Shown here: piece by piece, positions 1-6,709 of the stretch
Layout of the letters: each line of letters begins with the position of its first letter
How positions within the stretch are numbered: position 1 is the stretch's first letter
From: Anaerolineales bacterium
GTDB lineage: Bacteria > Chloroflexota > Anaerolineae > Anaerolineales > Villigracilaceae
DNA length: 11,942 nucleotides
Assembly (NCBI GenBank): GCA_028689195.1
Contig: JAQTWR010000047.1
Coordinates: forward strand, 1 to 11,942
Reading direction: 5' to 3'
Position numbers and translations under genes: made by a program
The notes under the pieces: generated by a model
Databases searched by the model: none
Seen by the model: only the letters and a program-made list of their open reading frames with translations
Told to the model about the DNA's origin: nothing

Positions 1-112
1 GCTCAACCTGCTCAAACAGGAGAAAACTGCCAAAGGCGGTATCCGTGCCAAACAGTTCCAAGCCGCACTGAGAGAAGATTACCTCCTCAAAGTCCTCGCA
101 GCTGGCAATTAA
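1..112 (+). CDS. 3' end of an unidentified protein-coding gene
   Basis: The frame beginning at base 2 is open and ends in TAA at 110-112. It encodes the last 36 residues of a protein whose start lies outside the window. The tail is Lys/Leu/Ala-rich, contains the stretch KGGIRAKQFQAALRED and ends LLKVLAAGN, which is compatible with an amphipathic C-terminal helix. I do not recognise the family. There is no obvious terminator hairpin after the stop, so transcription might read on towards the gene at 332. Confidence is for this being real coding sequence, not for any function. Confidence 0.5.
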   Translation, partial: LNLLKQEKTAKGGIRAKQFQAALREDYLLKVLAAGN

Positions 113-133
113 GATGCGATTGCCCTGACCGCG

Positions 134-162
134 CTGGTATTATCCGCAGTCCGTAGTACAAT
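134..162 (+). promoter_or_regulatory. Possible promoter upstream of the CsbD-like gene
   Basis: A good -10 hexamer, TACAAT (157-162), lies 17 bases after a poor -35 match, CTGGTA (134-139). It would give a leader of about 160 bases before the ATG at 332. The leader holds a short palindrome, AAGGCGCCTT (290-299), but no riboswitch or tRNA that I recognise. The weak -35 makes this tentative. Confidence 0.3.
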
Positions 163-331
163 GAAACTAGATCGCCAGACGGTGAGTGCATTTGTAAATT
201 TTGTTTTGTCTTACATGGGGAAATAAGCATTGCTTACAAAGCCATAAAGCGTCAACTGAATCGCAAAGGCCCAAAAGCGCCGCTCCAAGAAGGCGCCTTG
301 AAGCGTTTAAGTAAGATTGGAGAATTACGGC

Positions 332-565
332 ATGATGAACAAAACGATATTCGAAGAAAACTGGAGCGTAATCCGCGGCATGATCAACGCCAGGTGGAGT
401 CTCATGGTCGAATACGACCTGAAAAAAATAGATAAAGCGGAAGTGAAATTCGAGAAACTGGTCACCATGCTTCTCGTCAAATATGGATATACCGCCCAGA
501 AAGGCAGAGAAGAAATCGGCAAACTCTGGGCTGAATATGAATCTGAAAATAAAAACAAAACTTAA
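332..565 (+). CDS. CsbD-like stress-associated small protein
   Basis: This encodes a 77-residue soluble protein. It follows the CsbD pattern: N-W..I.G near the start, an RW after the first short helix, then DL-KID, a KFEKLV segment corresponding to the usual glycine/leucine-rich repeat, and a KYGYT motif matching the conserved RYG. CsbD proteins are small helical proteins found in general stress regulons of many bacteria; their molecular role is unknown. I chose the ATG at 332 because GGAG at 319-322 sits 9 bases upstream. A TTG at 317 is possible but overlaps that ribosome binding site. The gene is followed after 11 bases by a small basic protein with its own strong AAGGAG, suggesting co-transcription. 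Classification is by motif reading only. Confidence 0.75.
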   Translation: MMNKTIFEENWSVIRGMINARWSLMVEYDLKKIDKAEVKFEKLVTMLLVKYGYTAQKGREEIGKLWAEYESENKNKT

Positions 566-576
566 GGAGTAATATA

Positions 577-729
577 ATGGACACGACGACCGCCAAAACC
601 AAGGTTAAACGACCCTCCAAGGGGGTGCGCAAACACAATCGCAGAGTGAAGCAGGAAGCGCGCAGAACCAGCATTCCCGGGCTGGAAGTAGTCAAGAAGA
701 AAAAACGTCCCGCGCAAAAAACAGCGTAG
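577..729 (+). CDS. 50-residue highly basic hypothetical protein
   Basis: An ATG at 577 follows a near-perfect AAGGAG (564-569) at 7-base spacing and opens a 50-codon frame ending in TAG at 727-729. The product has 11 Lys and 7 Arg against only 3 acidic residues, with clusters RKHNRR and KKKKR, no cysteines and no hydrophobic segment. Such a charge pattern is typical of nucleic-acid-binding or ribosome-associated small proteins, but that is inference and I recognise no family. It lies 11 bases after the CsbD-like gene. Its last 38 bases overlap, in the +1 frame, an open frame that continues into the next gene, so a frameshift linking the two cannot be excluded. The strong ribosome binding site is the main evidence that it is translated. 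Confidence 0.6.
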   Translation: MDTTTAKTKVKRPSKGVRKHNRRVKQEARRTSIPGLEVVKKKKRPAQKTA

Positions 730-741
730 CCAACATAAAAA

Positions 742-760
742 TCGGAACAATCTGTTCCGA
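742..760. promoter_or_regulatory. Perfect 8-bp inverted repeat, operator or hairpin
   Basis: TCGGAACA and TGTTCCGA are exact reverse complements separated by ATC. No T-run follows, so it is not a standard intrinsic terminator. A second, overlapping pairing (CCGAC at 757-761 with GTCGG at 769-773) would be mutually exclusive with it in RNA. It sits 13 bases after the stop of the basic-protein gene and just before the likely start of the membrane-anchored gene, so it could be an operator or a leader structure. The half-site spacing (GAAC-N5-GTTC) differs by one from the Gram-positive LexA box (GAAC-N4-GTTC). Confidence 0.4.
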
Positions 761-793
761 CTTCTAGGGTCGGCGCTTATCATCATCGAATCC

Positions 794-1399
794 ATTGAAG
801 TTAAATTACCCGACGGCACTCAGGTATTACGCGCAGACGAATTCGGCAAAATTATTTTGGGGCTGGGCGTCACATTCCTCATCGTCGCGGCGTTATTTCA
901 AGTCTTCGATAAAAACAGTTTCCTCGAAAGAAAAGCGCGGGAACTCGATATTCTCGAAGCCAAAAAATACTCAACCCTGCGCGACCTGCTTCACATGTAT
1001 GTGAGTCAGCCCGGCGGATTGGATTTTGGCGCGTGCGTTTACAATGACAAAATCTATCACGATATCAGCGCCGACCAATTTGCCAAACGTCTCATCCAAT
1101 ACCGCGTGCAGCGCAACCTCGACAAGCAGACGCAGTATTATCTTGAATTCGGCAAAGAGATCAACGCGCTGGTAGACCCGATCAACAAGCGCATGACAGA
1201 CCTACAACAGGGATCGCTTTTTCGCGTAATCCTCGACGTTGAAAAGGGCGGATTTTTCTACCACCAAATCAGCGACAATTGTTATGTCATCGGCGCGACG
1301 GTAAATCAAGAAGCGATGGATAATAATTCCGCCGACCTTGAAATGCGCTCCCTCGTGCGGGCGGTGGAACGCCAGATCGCCAAATTAGAAAATCAATGA
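794..1399 (+). CDS. Membrane-anchored protein of unknown function with non-canonical start
   Basis: From about 779 the frame reads as convincing protein (IEVKLPDGTQVLRADEFGK), then one hydrophobic segment (IILGLGVTFLIVAALFQVF), then a soluble domain of about 160 residues. That domain includes a charged helix (LERKARELDILEAKK) and a mixed alpha/beta region around GGFFYHQISDNCYVIGATV. I recognise no family. No ATG, GTG or TTG exists in frame between the upstream stop at 689 and a TTG at 857, which would cut off the N-terminal segment and part of the membrane helix. I set the start at ATT 794, giving 201 residues, but ATC 779-785 is equally possible. The TGA stop overlaps the antiporter ATG in an ATGA arrangement, so the two are probably translationally coupled and may function together at the membrane. 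A frameshift from the preceding basic-protein frame is an alternative explanation. Confidence 0.65.
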   Translation: MEVKLPDGTQVLRADEFGKIILGLGVTFLIVAALFQVFDKNSFLERKARELDILEAKKYSTLRDLLHMYVSQPGGLDFGACVYNDKIYHDISADQFAKRLIQYRVQRNLDKQTQYYLEFGKEINALVDPINKRMTDLQQGSLFRVILDVEKGGFFYHQISDNCYVIGATVNQEAMDNNSADLEMRSLVRAVERQIAKLENQ

Positions 1400-2409
1400 G
1401 CGCTTCCTTCCGACAGCAATTGCTCTATCCTTTTCTCGTCGCGCTCGCAGGATTTGGAATCGCTTCGGTCATCGACGTCTCCAACCTGCCCCAACAAACC
1501 TACTACGATACATTTACCTACGCCCTGCTGGCGGTCGGTCTCTACGGCAGCGTTTATGGGATACATCTGGGCGAATTAAAAAGTCACACGAAGATTATCA
1601 TGCAGGCGGTGACCATCGGCGTTTTGTTGAAAACCGTCATTATCGGATTTACCTTATACCTCGTCTCGCATAGCGCGGTCGCATTTCTGCTTGGACTCAC
1701 CGTCGCGCAAATTGACCCGCTATCCGTCGCAACTTTATTGCAAGCGGGACCCTCGAAACTTTCGACGCGCGCAAAAACGATTTTGGGAGCGTGGTCATCT
1801 TTCGACGACCCGATGACCGTCCTGCTCTCAATCTACGCGCTTTATTTTTTCCTCCCACAAAGCGGAACTGGCAGCCTGATTAATTCTATCGCCCCATTTT
1901 TTATCGGACTGGCGCAAAACCTTCTTTTTGTCCTTGCGGCTTATCTGATTTACAAATATTTGAAGCACAATTCAATTGCGATGACGATCCTGCTCGCGGT
2001 TTGTTTTATCGTGGCGGTTATGTTCAAATGGATGTTGGGCATCGCTATCATCGGCTTGTTCCTGCGCCCCGAAATAAAAAAACTTTCGCTCATTATCTCG
2101 GCGGCGTTCTACACCGCGGTACTGTTGCTGGGATTCCTGCTCGTAAACGGAGTCTTCTGGGCGGAAGGATTAGCCCTCGCGGTTGGAGCGATCTTCGCGC
2201 AAATCATCGTCGGCTTTCTGTTGACCCGCGACCTGCCGCGCAATGAAAGACTCTACCTCGCATTCGCCCAGCAAAACGGAATCACAGCCATGATCCTCGC
2301 CCTATTCTTCGAGAAAGATTTGGCGGGGACGGTGGGCGTCGTTGCCCCCGCAATCGTATTTATCAACATGGGCTATTATCTTTTCAACCGCGTTTTATTC
2401 AAATCATAG
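1396..2409 (+). CDS. Cation/proton antiporter (CPA superfamily), short form
   Basis: This is a 337-residue polytopic membrane protein with about ten hydrophobic segments. Family signatures are visible. AQIDPLSVATLL (104-115) corresponds to the TDP motif of the unwound helix 4. SSFDDPMTVLLS (134-145) corresponds to the ion-binding helix, with Asp137-Asp138 at the position of the Asp-Asp pair of electrogenic NhaA/NapA-type exchangers; electroneutral CPA1 members usually have Asn-Asp. FAQQNGITAMILAL (290-303) matches a conserved late helix. Such proteins exchange Na+ or K+ for H+ across the cytoplasmic membrane. It is shorter than usual (about 380-430), with only one clear helix before the segment ALLAVGLYGSVYGIHL, so one or two N-terminal helices appear missing. 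There is no C-terminal nucleotide-binding domain. The start overlaps the preceding gene by 4 bases. Ion specificity cannot be read from the sequence. Confidence 0.8.
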   Translation: MSASFRQQLLYPFLVALAGFGIASVIDVSNLPQQTYYDTFTYALLAVGLYGSVYGIHLGELKSHTKIIMQAVTIGVLLKTVIIGFTLYLVSHSAVAFLLGLTVAQIDPLSVATLLQAGPSKLSTRAKTILGAWSSFDDPMTVLLSIYALYFFLPQSGTGSLINSIAPFFIGLAQNLLFVLAAYLIYKYLKHNSIAMTILLAVCFIVAVMFKWMLGIAIIGLFLRPEIKKLSLIISAAFYTAVLLLGFLLVNGVFWAEGLALAVGAIFAQIIVGFLLTRDLPRNERLYLAFAQQNGITAMILALFFEKDLAGTVGVVAPAIVFINMGYYLFNRVLFKS

Positions 2410-2427
2410 ACTTGAGGCAATCCGTCG

Positions 2428-2468
2428 AAAAAAAAACAACGCCCTGAATTCAGGACGTTGTTTTTTTT
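2428..2468. terminator. Two-way rho-independent terminator
   Basis: The arms CAACG (2437-2441) and CGTTG (2456-2460) are continued by CCTGA/TCAGG after one C-A mismatch. The hairpin is flanked by nine A's on the left and eight T's on the right, so it can terminate transcription from both sides: the antiporter (+) and the small membrane protein (-), which converge here. Confidence 0.88.
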
Positions 2469-2486
2469 GAAAAGCGCCTTGCTTGT

Positions 2487-2888
2487 TTATTGTTCCTTTT
2501 TCACGCTGACCGAAACGCCAAACACTAAATAAGCGTAGCCGAGCGCCAAAACGACATAAATCGTCAGGGGAATCCAACCCATATCGCGAATAACCTTAGA
2601 CGCCGCCATGCCAACGATGGTCAAAATAAATCCGCCAACTGAAGAAATCATCAGCACGGCTGATTGAGTCTTCTGCAAATTTTTAACGCTATCCTTCAAG
2701 AACCAAAGCAATGCCGCTATCACCATCAACGCGCCGCCAAAAAAACGCGCCATGACCAGCGCGGCGACAACGTTGATCGAATCATTAACGCCGAAAAAGC
2801 GCATCATTGTTTGCGGCACAAACAAAAAGGCTGCCCCAAAAATAGCGGCGGCAATCGCATTTACGATAAACATCAAACGGTAACTCAT
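2487..2888 (-). CDS. Small four-helix membrane protein, unknown function
   Basis: This encodes 133 residues with four predicted membrane helices at roughly 5-25, 40-63, 76-98 and 105-126, and a lysine-rich C-terminus (VKKEQ). A recognisable pattern is LFVPQTMMRFFGV followed by ARFFGGALMVIAALLWFLKDS, seen in several poorly characterised bacterial small membrane proteins. No catalytic motif is visible. I chose the ATG at 2888 because AAGGAG lies 6 bases upstream on the minus strand; an upstream ATG at 2927 would add 13 polar residues and include the ribosome binding site in the coding region. It lies about 100 bases downstream of ffh in the same direction and ends at the shared terminator. Confidence 0.7.
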   Translation of the reverse strand: MSYRLMFIVNAIAAAIFGAAFLFVPQTMMRFFGVNDSINVVAALVMARFFGGALMVIAALLWFLKDSVKNLQKTQSAVLMISSVGGFILTIVGMAASKVIRDMGWIPLTIYVVLALGYAYLVFGVSVSVKKEQ

Positions 2889-2986
2889 GTTGTTCTCCTT
2901 TAGAATATTTGTTTGCGCAAAATCCAACGCGCGCTAATTTTACGCAAAACTGGAGATTTAGAGCTCCAACAAAAGTCCCGTTTTTA

Positions 2987-4309
2987 TTATCCAAACATCC
3001 TACCCAAACCCTTGCCGCCCGTTTTTTGGATCATCTTCATCATCTTCTGCGTCTCGCGGAATTGCTTGATAAGACGGTTCACGTCCTGCACTTCCATACC
3101 GCAGCCGGCGGCAATGCGGCGGCGGCGCGAGGCGTTCAAAATATCGGGGTCGCGGCGCTCTTTGAGCGTCATCGAATAAATAATGGCTTCAGATTGTTTG
3201 AAAGATTTTTCCACCAGCGTCGGGTCAATGCCGCGCGCGGCTTGTCCCATTTGCCCGGGGAGCATCTCCATAATTTGCGAAAGCGGTCCCATTTTTTTCA
3301 TCTGCTTCATTTGGTCGAGCCAATCTTCCAAAGAGAATTGACCCTTCATCATTTTTTGGGCTTGCTTCTCCATGTCTTTGCCGTCGTAAGCGGCTTCGGC
3401 TTTTTCGATCAAACCGATCATATCGCCCATGCCCAAAATACGCGAAGACAAACGCGAAGGATCGTACGCTTCGAGCGCGTCGAGTTTCTCGCCCGTACCG
3501 ATGAACTTGATTGGGATACCCGTGACCGAACGAACAGAAATGGCTGCGCCGCCGCGCGAATCTCCGTCCATCTTGGTGAGAATCAATCCCGTCAGGTTGA
3601 TTGCATCGCGGAATCCCTGCGCGACGTTCAGCGCCTCTTGACCGATCATCGAATCTATCACGAGCAGAATATCCACAGGGTTGACGTTCGCCGCGATGGA
3701 TTTCAACTCGTCCATTAGTTGCGCGTCCATTTGCGAACGCCCCGCAGTATCCACAATGACCAAGCCAAAGCCGCCCTTCTCGGCTTTCTCCGCCGCGCGT
3801 TTGGCGAGCTGCGGCGGCGCAAGCGACGTATCGGTTTCGACCTCGACGTCAATGCGTTGACCGAGTTGCTGCAATTGCTGAATAGCGGCGGGACGATACG
3901 GATCGCCCGCGACGAGCAACACGCGCTCGCCTTTGGATTTCATCAAACGCGCGAGTTTTCCCGCCGCAGTGGTTTTGCCCGCGCCCTGCAAACCGACCAT
4001 CATAATGACGCGCGGCTTGGGTCCCGTTAAATTTAATGGGGCGGGTTCGCCAAGCGTGGCGATCAATTCTTCATTAACAATCTTGATGATTTGTTGACCG
4101 GGATTTAATGCCTTTGAAACCTCCGCGCCGACGGCGCGTTCGCGCACGCGGGCGATGAATGTTTTGACCACGCTGAAATGCACGTCCGCTTCGATGAGCG
4201 CGAGGCGCACTTCTTTCATCGCGGAGTCTACATCCGCTTCGGAGAGTTTTCCGCGTTTGCGGAGTTGATCGAAGATTTTGCCGAGTCGTCCAGTAAGCGT
4301 TTCAAACAT
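2987..4309 (-). CDS. ffh: Signal recognition particle GTPase Ffh (SRP54)
   Basis: Ffh binds the 4.5S/SRP RNA and signal sequences of nascent membrane proteins and delivers ribosomes to the receptor FtsY. At 440 residues it is full length. The N domain (about 1-90) precedes the NG GTPase, with P-loop GLQGAGKTT (106-114), insertion-box element AGDPYRPAA (134-142), DTAGR (187-191), TKMD (245-248) and the closing loop DGDSRGGAA (248-256). The methionine-rich M domain runs from about 320: the finger-loop region KKMGPLSQIMEMLPGQMG, then the RNA-binding helix-turn-helix SRRRRIAAGCG (394-404), where Cys stands in place of the common Ser. The C-terminus is GKGLGRMFG. The start MFETLTGRLG is typical of the family. 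The gene precedes a small membrane protein in the same direction; neither rpsP nor ftsY is adjacent. Confidence 0.98.
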   Translation of the reverse strand: MFETLTGRLGKIFDQLRKRGKLSEADVDSAMKEVRLALIEADVHFSVVKTFIARVRERAVGAEVSKALNPGQQIIKIVNEELIATLGEPAPLNLTGPKPRVIMMVGLQGAGKTTAAGKLARLMKSKGERVLLVAGDPYRPAAIQQLQQLGQRIDVEVETDTSLAPPQLAKRAAEKAEKGGFGLVIVDTAGRSQMDAQLMDELKSIAANVNPVDILLVIDSMIGQEALNVAQGFRDAINLTGLILTKMDGDSRGGAAISVRSVTGIPIKFIGTGEKLDALEAYDPSRLSSRILGMGDMIGLIEKAEAAYDGKDMEKQAQKMMKGQFSLEDWLDQMKQMKKMGPLSQIMEMLPGQMGQAARGIDPTLVEKSFKQSEAIIYSMTLKERRDPDILNASRRRRIAAGCGMEVQDVNRLIKQFRETQKMMKMIQKTGGKGLGRMFG

Positions 4310-4486
4310 GAGGGTAAATACTCCAGGCGTAGAATCTATTGAATAATCGGAAAGCGTTTGGCGGGGGAAAGCCGCGCAGGGTTTATCGGTTGCAGCGCAG
4401 CCCGTAGATAATCGGTATCCAGAGACTGAAAAATTTCAAGCGCGCCAATGATAGCGCCTCCATTGATTTGCGACAACCGAATTTTC

Positions 4487-4515
4487 TTTACAACGCAATC
4501 GAAACTACTTATACT
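4487..4515 (+). promoter_or_regulatory. Sigma-70-type promoter of the UMF1 transporter gene
   Basis: TTTACA (4487-4492) and TATACT (4510-4515) are each one base off consensus and are separated by exactly 17 bases. Transcription would start near 4522, leaving a leader of about 40 bases before the ATG at 4563, which has GGAGG at 4554-4558. This lies in the 253-base divergent spacer between ffh and the transporter. I see no clear counterpart promoter for ffh. Confidence 0.7.
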
Positions 4516-4562
4516 CGCCCGTGTTTTCTAACTAATCATTCATCTCAATTCACGGAGGAAGC

Positions 4563-5930
4563 ATGTCGAAAGAGAACGTAACTGTAAACGACAAAAAAGA
4601 GATTTTCGGCTGGGCAATGTACGACTGGGCGAATTCCGCGTTCAGCACCACCATCGGCACGGTATTTTTAGGTCCGTATGTGGCGAGCCTTGCGCGCGCG
4701 GCGGCGGAAGCGGCGGGGACGACAACCGTTTCATTTTTGGGAATTCCCATCGCGCCTGATTCATTCCTCCCTTACTGTATTTCATTTTCTGTGGGGATGC
4801 AGGTTTTGTTCCTGCCGATACTCGGCGCAATTGCAGATTATTCCCATTTGCGAAAACAAATGATGCAGGTTTTTGCGACCATCGGCGCGCTGGCGACGAT
4901 TTTGATGTTCCTTGTCACAGGCGGATTATGGTGGTTGGGCGGTTTGCTCTTCGTGGTTGCCAATCTCGCTTTCGGCGCGGCAATCGTTTTCTACAACGCG
5001 TACCTGCCCGATATTGCCAGCGAGGATGAGAGAGATCGCGTCTCATCTTATGGATGGGCGATGGGCTATTTGGGCGGCGGTATTTTATTGGCGCTCAATC
5101 TGGCGTTCTTTACGTTCAGCGACGCGCTTGGCGTGCCGGGCGATCTTGCAGTCCGCATCAATCTTGCATCGGCTGGCGTCTGGTGGCTGGGATTTTCCTT
5201 CTTCACATGGCAAAGGCTGCGCCCGCGTCATGCGGCGCGCTTGTTGCCCGCAGGCGAAACATACGCGAGCATCGGCTTCAAACAATTGCGTAAAACCGTT
5301 TCCGAAATCAAGCAGTTCCCCGAGACCATCAAATTCCTTGTGGCGTACTTTTTATATAACGACGGCATCCAAACAGTGATTGCGGTTTCTTCCACATTCG
5401 CCGCCGCGCCGCTCATTCAAGGCGGGCTTGAACTTGGAACGTCCACTTTAATTTCGGTCATTTTGATGATTCAATTTGTGGCGTTCTTCGGCGCGTTATT
5501 CTGGGGAAAACTGGCGGGCTGGATCGGCGCGAAGCAATCGGTGGTCGTCAGTCTTGTGATTTGGGCGGGCGTGGTCATTTATGCGTACGGCGGGCTGAAA
5601 GGCGAAAGCGCAACCGCGCAATTCTTCATTCTCGGCATTTTCATCGCCATCGTGATGGGCGGTTCGCAAGCCATCAGCCGCAGCCTCTTCGCGCAGATGA
5701 TCCCCAACGGAAAGGAAGCGGAATTTTTCTCCTTCTATGAAATCAGCGAACGCGGCACTTCATGGATTGGTCCGCTCGTGTTTGGTCTGGCAAATCAATT
5801 ATTTGGGAATCTGCGCTACGCGATTCTCTCTTTGATTTTCTTCTTCATCGCGGGGTTGATCCTGCTCCCCTTTGTGGATGTGACTAAAGCCATCACAGAC
5901 GCGAAGAAATACGAAGCGGAAGCAAGATAA
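4563..5930 (+). CDS. MFS transporter of the UMF1 (Atg22-like) family
   Basis: This is a 455-residue polytopic membrane protein with about twelve helices. Diagnostic segments are GWAMYDWANSAF (16-27) at the N-terminus, the major facilitator loop motif PILGAIADYSHLRKQ (85-99), FYNAYLPDIA (143-152), SSYGWAMGYLGGG (161-173) and GGSQAISRS (366-374), followed by EFFSFYEISERGTSWIGPLVFG. Together these identify the UMF1 family, bacterial relatives of the yeast vacuolar effluxer Atg22. Bacterial members are presumed efflux carriers in the cytoplasmic membrane, but the substrate is not established; yeast Atg22 exports amino acids. The start is supported by GGAGG 4 bases upstream. The gene is monocistronic, with its own promoter and terminator. 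Confidence 0.93.
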   Translation: MSKENVTVNDKKEIFGWAMYDWANSAFSTTIGTVFLGPYVASLARAAAEAAGTTTVSFLGIPIAPDSFLPYCISFSVGMQVLFLPILGAIADYSHLRKQMMQVFATIGALATILMFLVTGGLWWLGGLLFVVANLAFGAAIVFYNAYLPDIASEDERDRVSSYGWAMGYLGGGILLALNLAFFTFSDALGVPGDLAVRINLASAGVWWLGFSFFTWQRLRPRHAARLLPAGETYASIGFKQLRKTVSEIKQFPETIKFLVAYFLYNDGIQTVIAVSSTFAAAPLIQGGLELGTSTLISVILMIQFVAFFGALFWGKLAGWIGAKQSVVVSLVIWAGVVIYAYGGLKGESATAQFFILGIFIAIVMGGSQAISRSLFAQMIPNGKEAEFFSFYEISERGTSWIGPLVFGLANQLFGNLRYAILSLIFFFIAGLILLPFVDVTKAITDAKKYEAEAR

Positions 5931-5940
5931 CAAGTTAAAT

Positions 5941-5977
5941 AAAAAAACAGCGCGGTGATAAGCCGCGCTGTTTTTTT
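5941..5977. terminator. Two-way rho-independent terminator
   Basis: The GC-rich arms CAGCGCGG (5948-5955) and CCGCGCTG (5963-5970) pair perfectly around a 7-base loop, with seven A's before and seven T's after. It serves both the transporter (+) and the lipoprotein gene (-), whose stop codon is only three bases away. Confidence 0.93.
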
Positions 5978-5979
5978 AT

Positions 5980-6642
5980 TTATTCCGTGAGCCACAAGGG
6001 CAGGTTATAGACGCGCTTCTGTTTATATATTTTTTCCTCCAAAACCAGTTTGAAGCGCGGGGCTTCGCCTATAAAGGAAATGGAAAATTTCGGCGGCGCA
6101 TTTTTATTGACGGCGACAAAAAAGCGTTCTCTCGCCGGATTGACAATGACGCTTATATACTGTTCGCCCATCCTCGCGGCATAGACCATTCCGTTATCCG
6201 CGACATAAACGATGAAGTTGTTGTTGGGTCCCGCGGCATATATGCCTTTCGCAAACGGTCCGAGATCGTATTCCAATTTATCTTCGCAGCGAAGGATGTG
6301 AAGCACATCGCCCGCCTTGGTATCGGTTCGGGTAATTACGAGGGGACATTCCGTCCAACTTGGCATGGATGTAGGAGTAGGTTCGTAGAAAAGCGTGAGC
6401 GTCGGCGTGCGCTGCACCACGGCGAGCGTGGCGGTGGATTCATAGAAAAGCGTGACCGTTGGCGTGGGCTGCACTACCGTAGACGTAGCGGATGGAACAG
6501 AAGCGGCTGCGCTCGTAAGAATCATGGGCAATTGGCTTGCAATGGGAATTTCGGGCGTAGAACCCGCCGACGGAAGATTGCACGCCCCCAGTAAAAGAAT
6601 AATCGCAGATAATACAAAAATCGAATATCGTTTAAGTTGCAT
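5980..6642 (-). CDS. Lipoprotein of unknown function with a tandem repeat
   Basis: This encodes 220 residues. The N-terminus MQLKRYSIFVLSAIILLLGAC is a clear lipoprotein signal, with lipobox LGAC and the lipidated Cys at 21, so the mature protein should be anchored outside the cytoplasmic membrane. A Ser/Thr/Pro-rich linker follows, with two tandem 19-residue units of form VVQxTPTxTLFYE. The C-terminal domain of about 120 residues has paired Cys (TECPL and LRCED) that could form a disulfide, and ends in NLPLWLTE. I recognise no family. I chose the ATG at 6642 because AGAGG is just upstream on the minus strand; an ATG at 6660 would add six residues ahead of the signal peptide. It lies downstream of the thioredoxin-like lipoprotein gene, and the nearby terminator marks its end. 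Confidence 0.8.
   Translation of the reverse strand: MQLKRYSIFVLSAIILLLGACNLPSAGSTPEIPIASQLPMILTSAAASVPSATSTVVQPTPTVTLFYESTATLAVVQRTPTLTLFYEPTPTSMPSWTECPLVITRTDTKAGDVLHILRCEDKLEYDLGPFAKGIYAAGPNNNFIVYVADNGMVYAARMGEQYISVIVNPARERFFVAVNKNAPPKFSISFIGEAPRFKLVLEEKIYKQKRVYNLPLWLTE
6385..6477. repeat. 57-base direct repeat inside the lipoprotein gene
   Basis: Bases 6385-6420 and 6442-6477 match with a few differences; the period is 57 bases, that is 19 codons. It encodes the duplicated VVQxTPTxTLFYE linker units. It probably arose by in-frame duplication of the spacer between the lipid anchor and the folded domain. Confidence 0.8.
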
Positions 6643-6662
6643 GAGCGCCTCTTGGATCAATT

Positions 6663-6701
6663 AATTTTGAGGCGGCAGTCGCCGGCCGCCGCCCCAAAAT
6701 T
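6663..6701. repeat. Long GC-rich inverted repeat between two minus-strand genes
   Basis: The arms AATTTTG-A-GGCGGC (6663-6676) and GCCGCC-C-CAAAATT (6688-6701) pair over 13 of 14 positions around an 11-base GC-rich loop. It lies just after the stop of the thioredoxin-like gene and about 20 bases before the lipoprotein start on the minus strand. There is no long U tract on either side, so it could be a weak terminator or attenuator, an mRNA 3'-end stabiliser, or a dispersed repeat. Confidence 0.6.
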
Positions 6702-6709
6702 ATAGCGCC

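Noticed and set aside
157..463. Long open stretch in another frame (reads SIAYKAIKRQLNRKGPKAP...) overlapping the CsbD-like gene
   Set aside because: It has no ATG, GTG or TTG with a ribosome binding site and would overlap most of the well-supported CsbD-like frame; likely chance in a purine-rich strand.
742..760. LexA/SOS box
   Set aside because: The GAAC/GTTC half-sites are separated by 5 bases rather than 4, and neighbouring genes are not DNA-damage genes.
2909..3718. 269-codon plus-strand frame opposite ffh
   Set aside because: It is fully antisense to Ffh, whose motifs are unmistakable; composition is His/Arg/Leu-rich, typical of a shadow frame.
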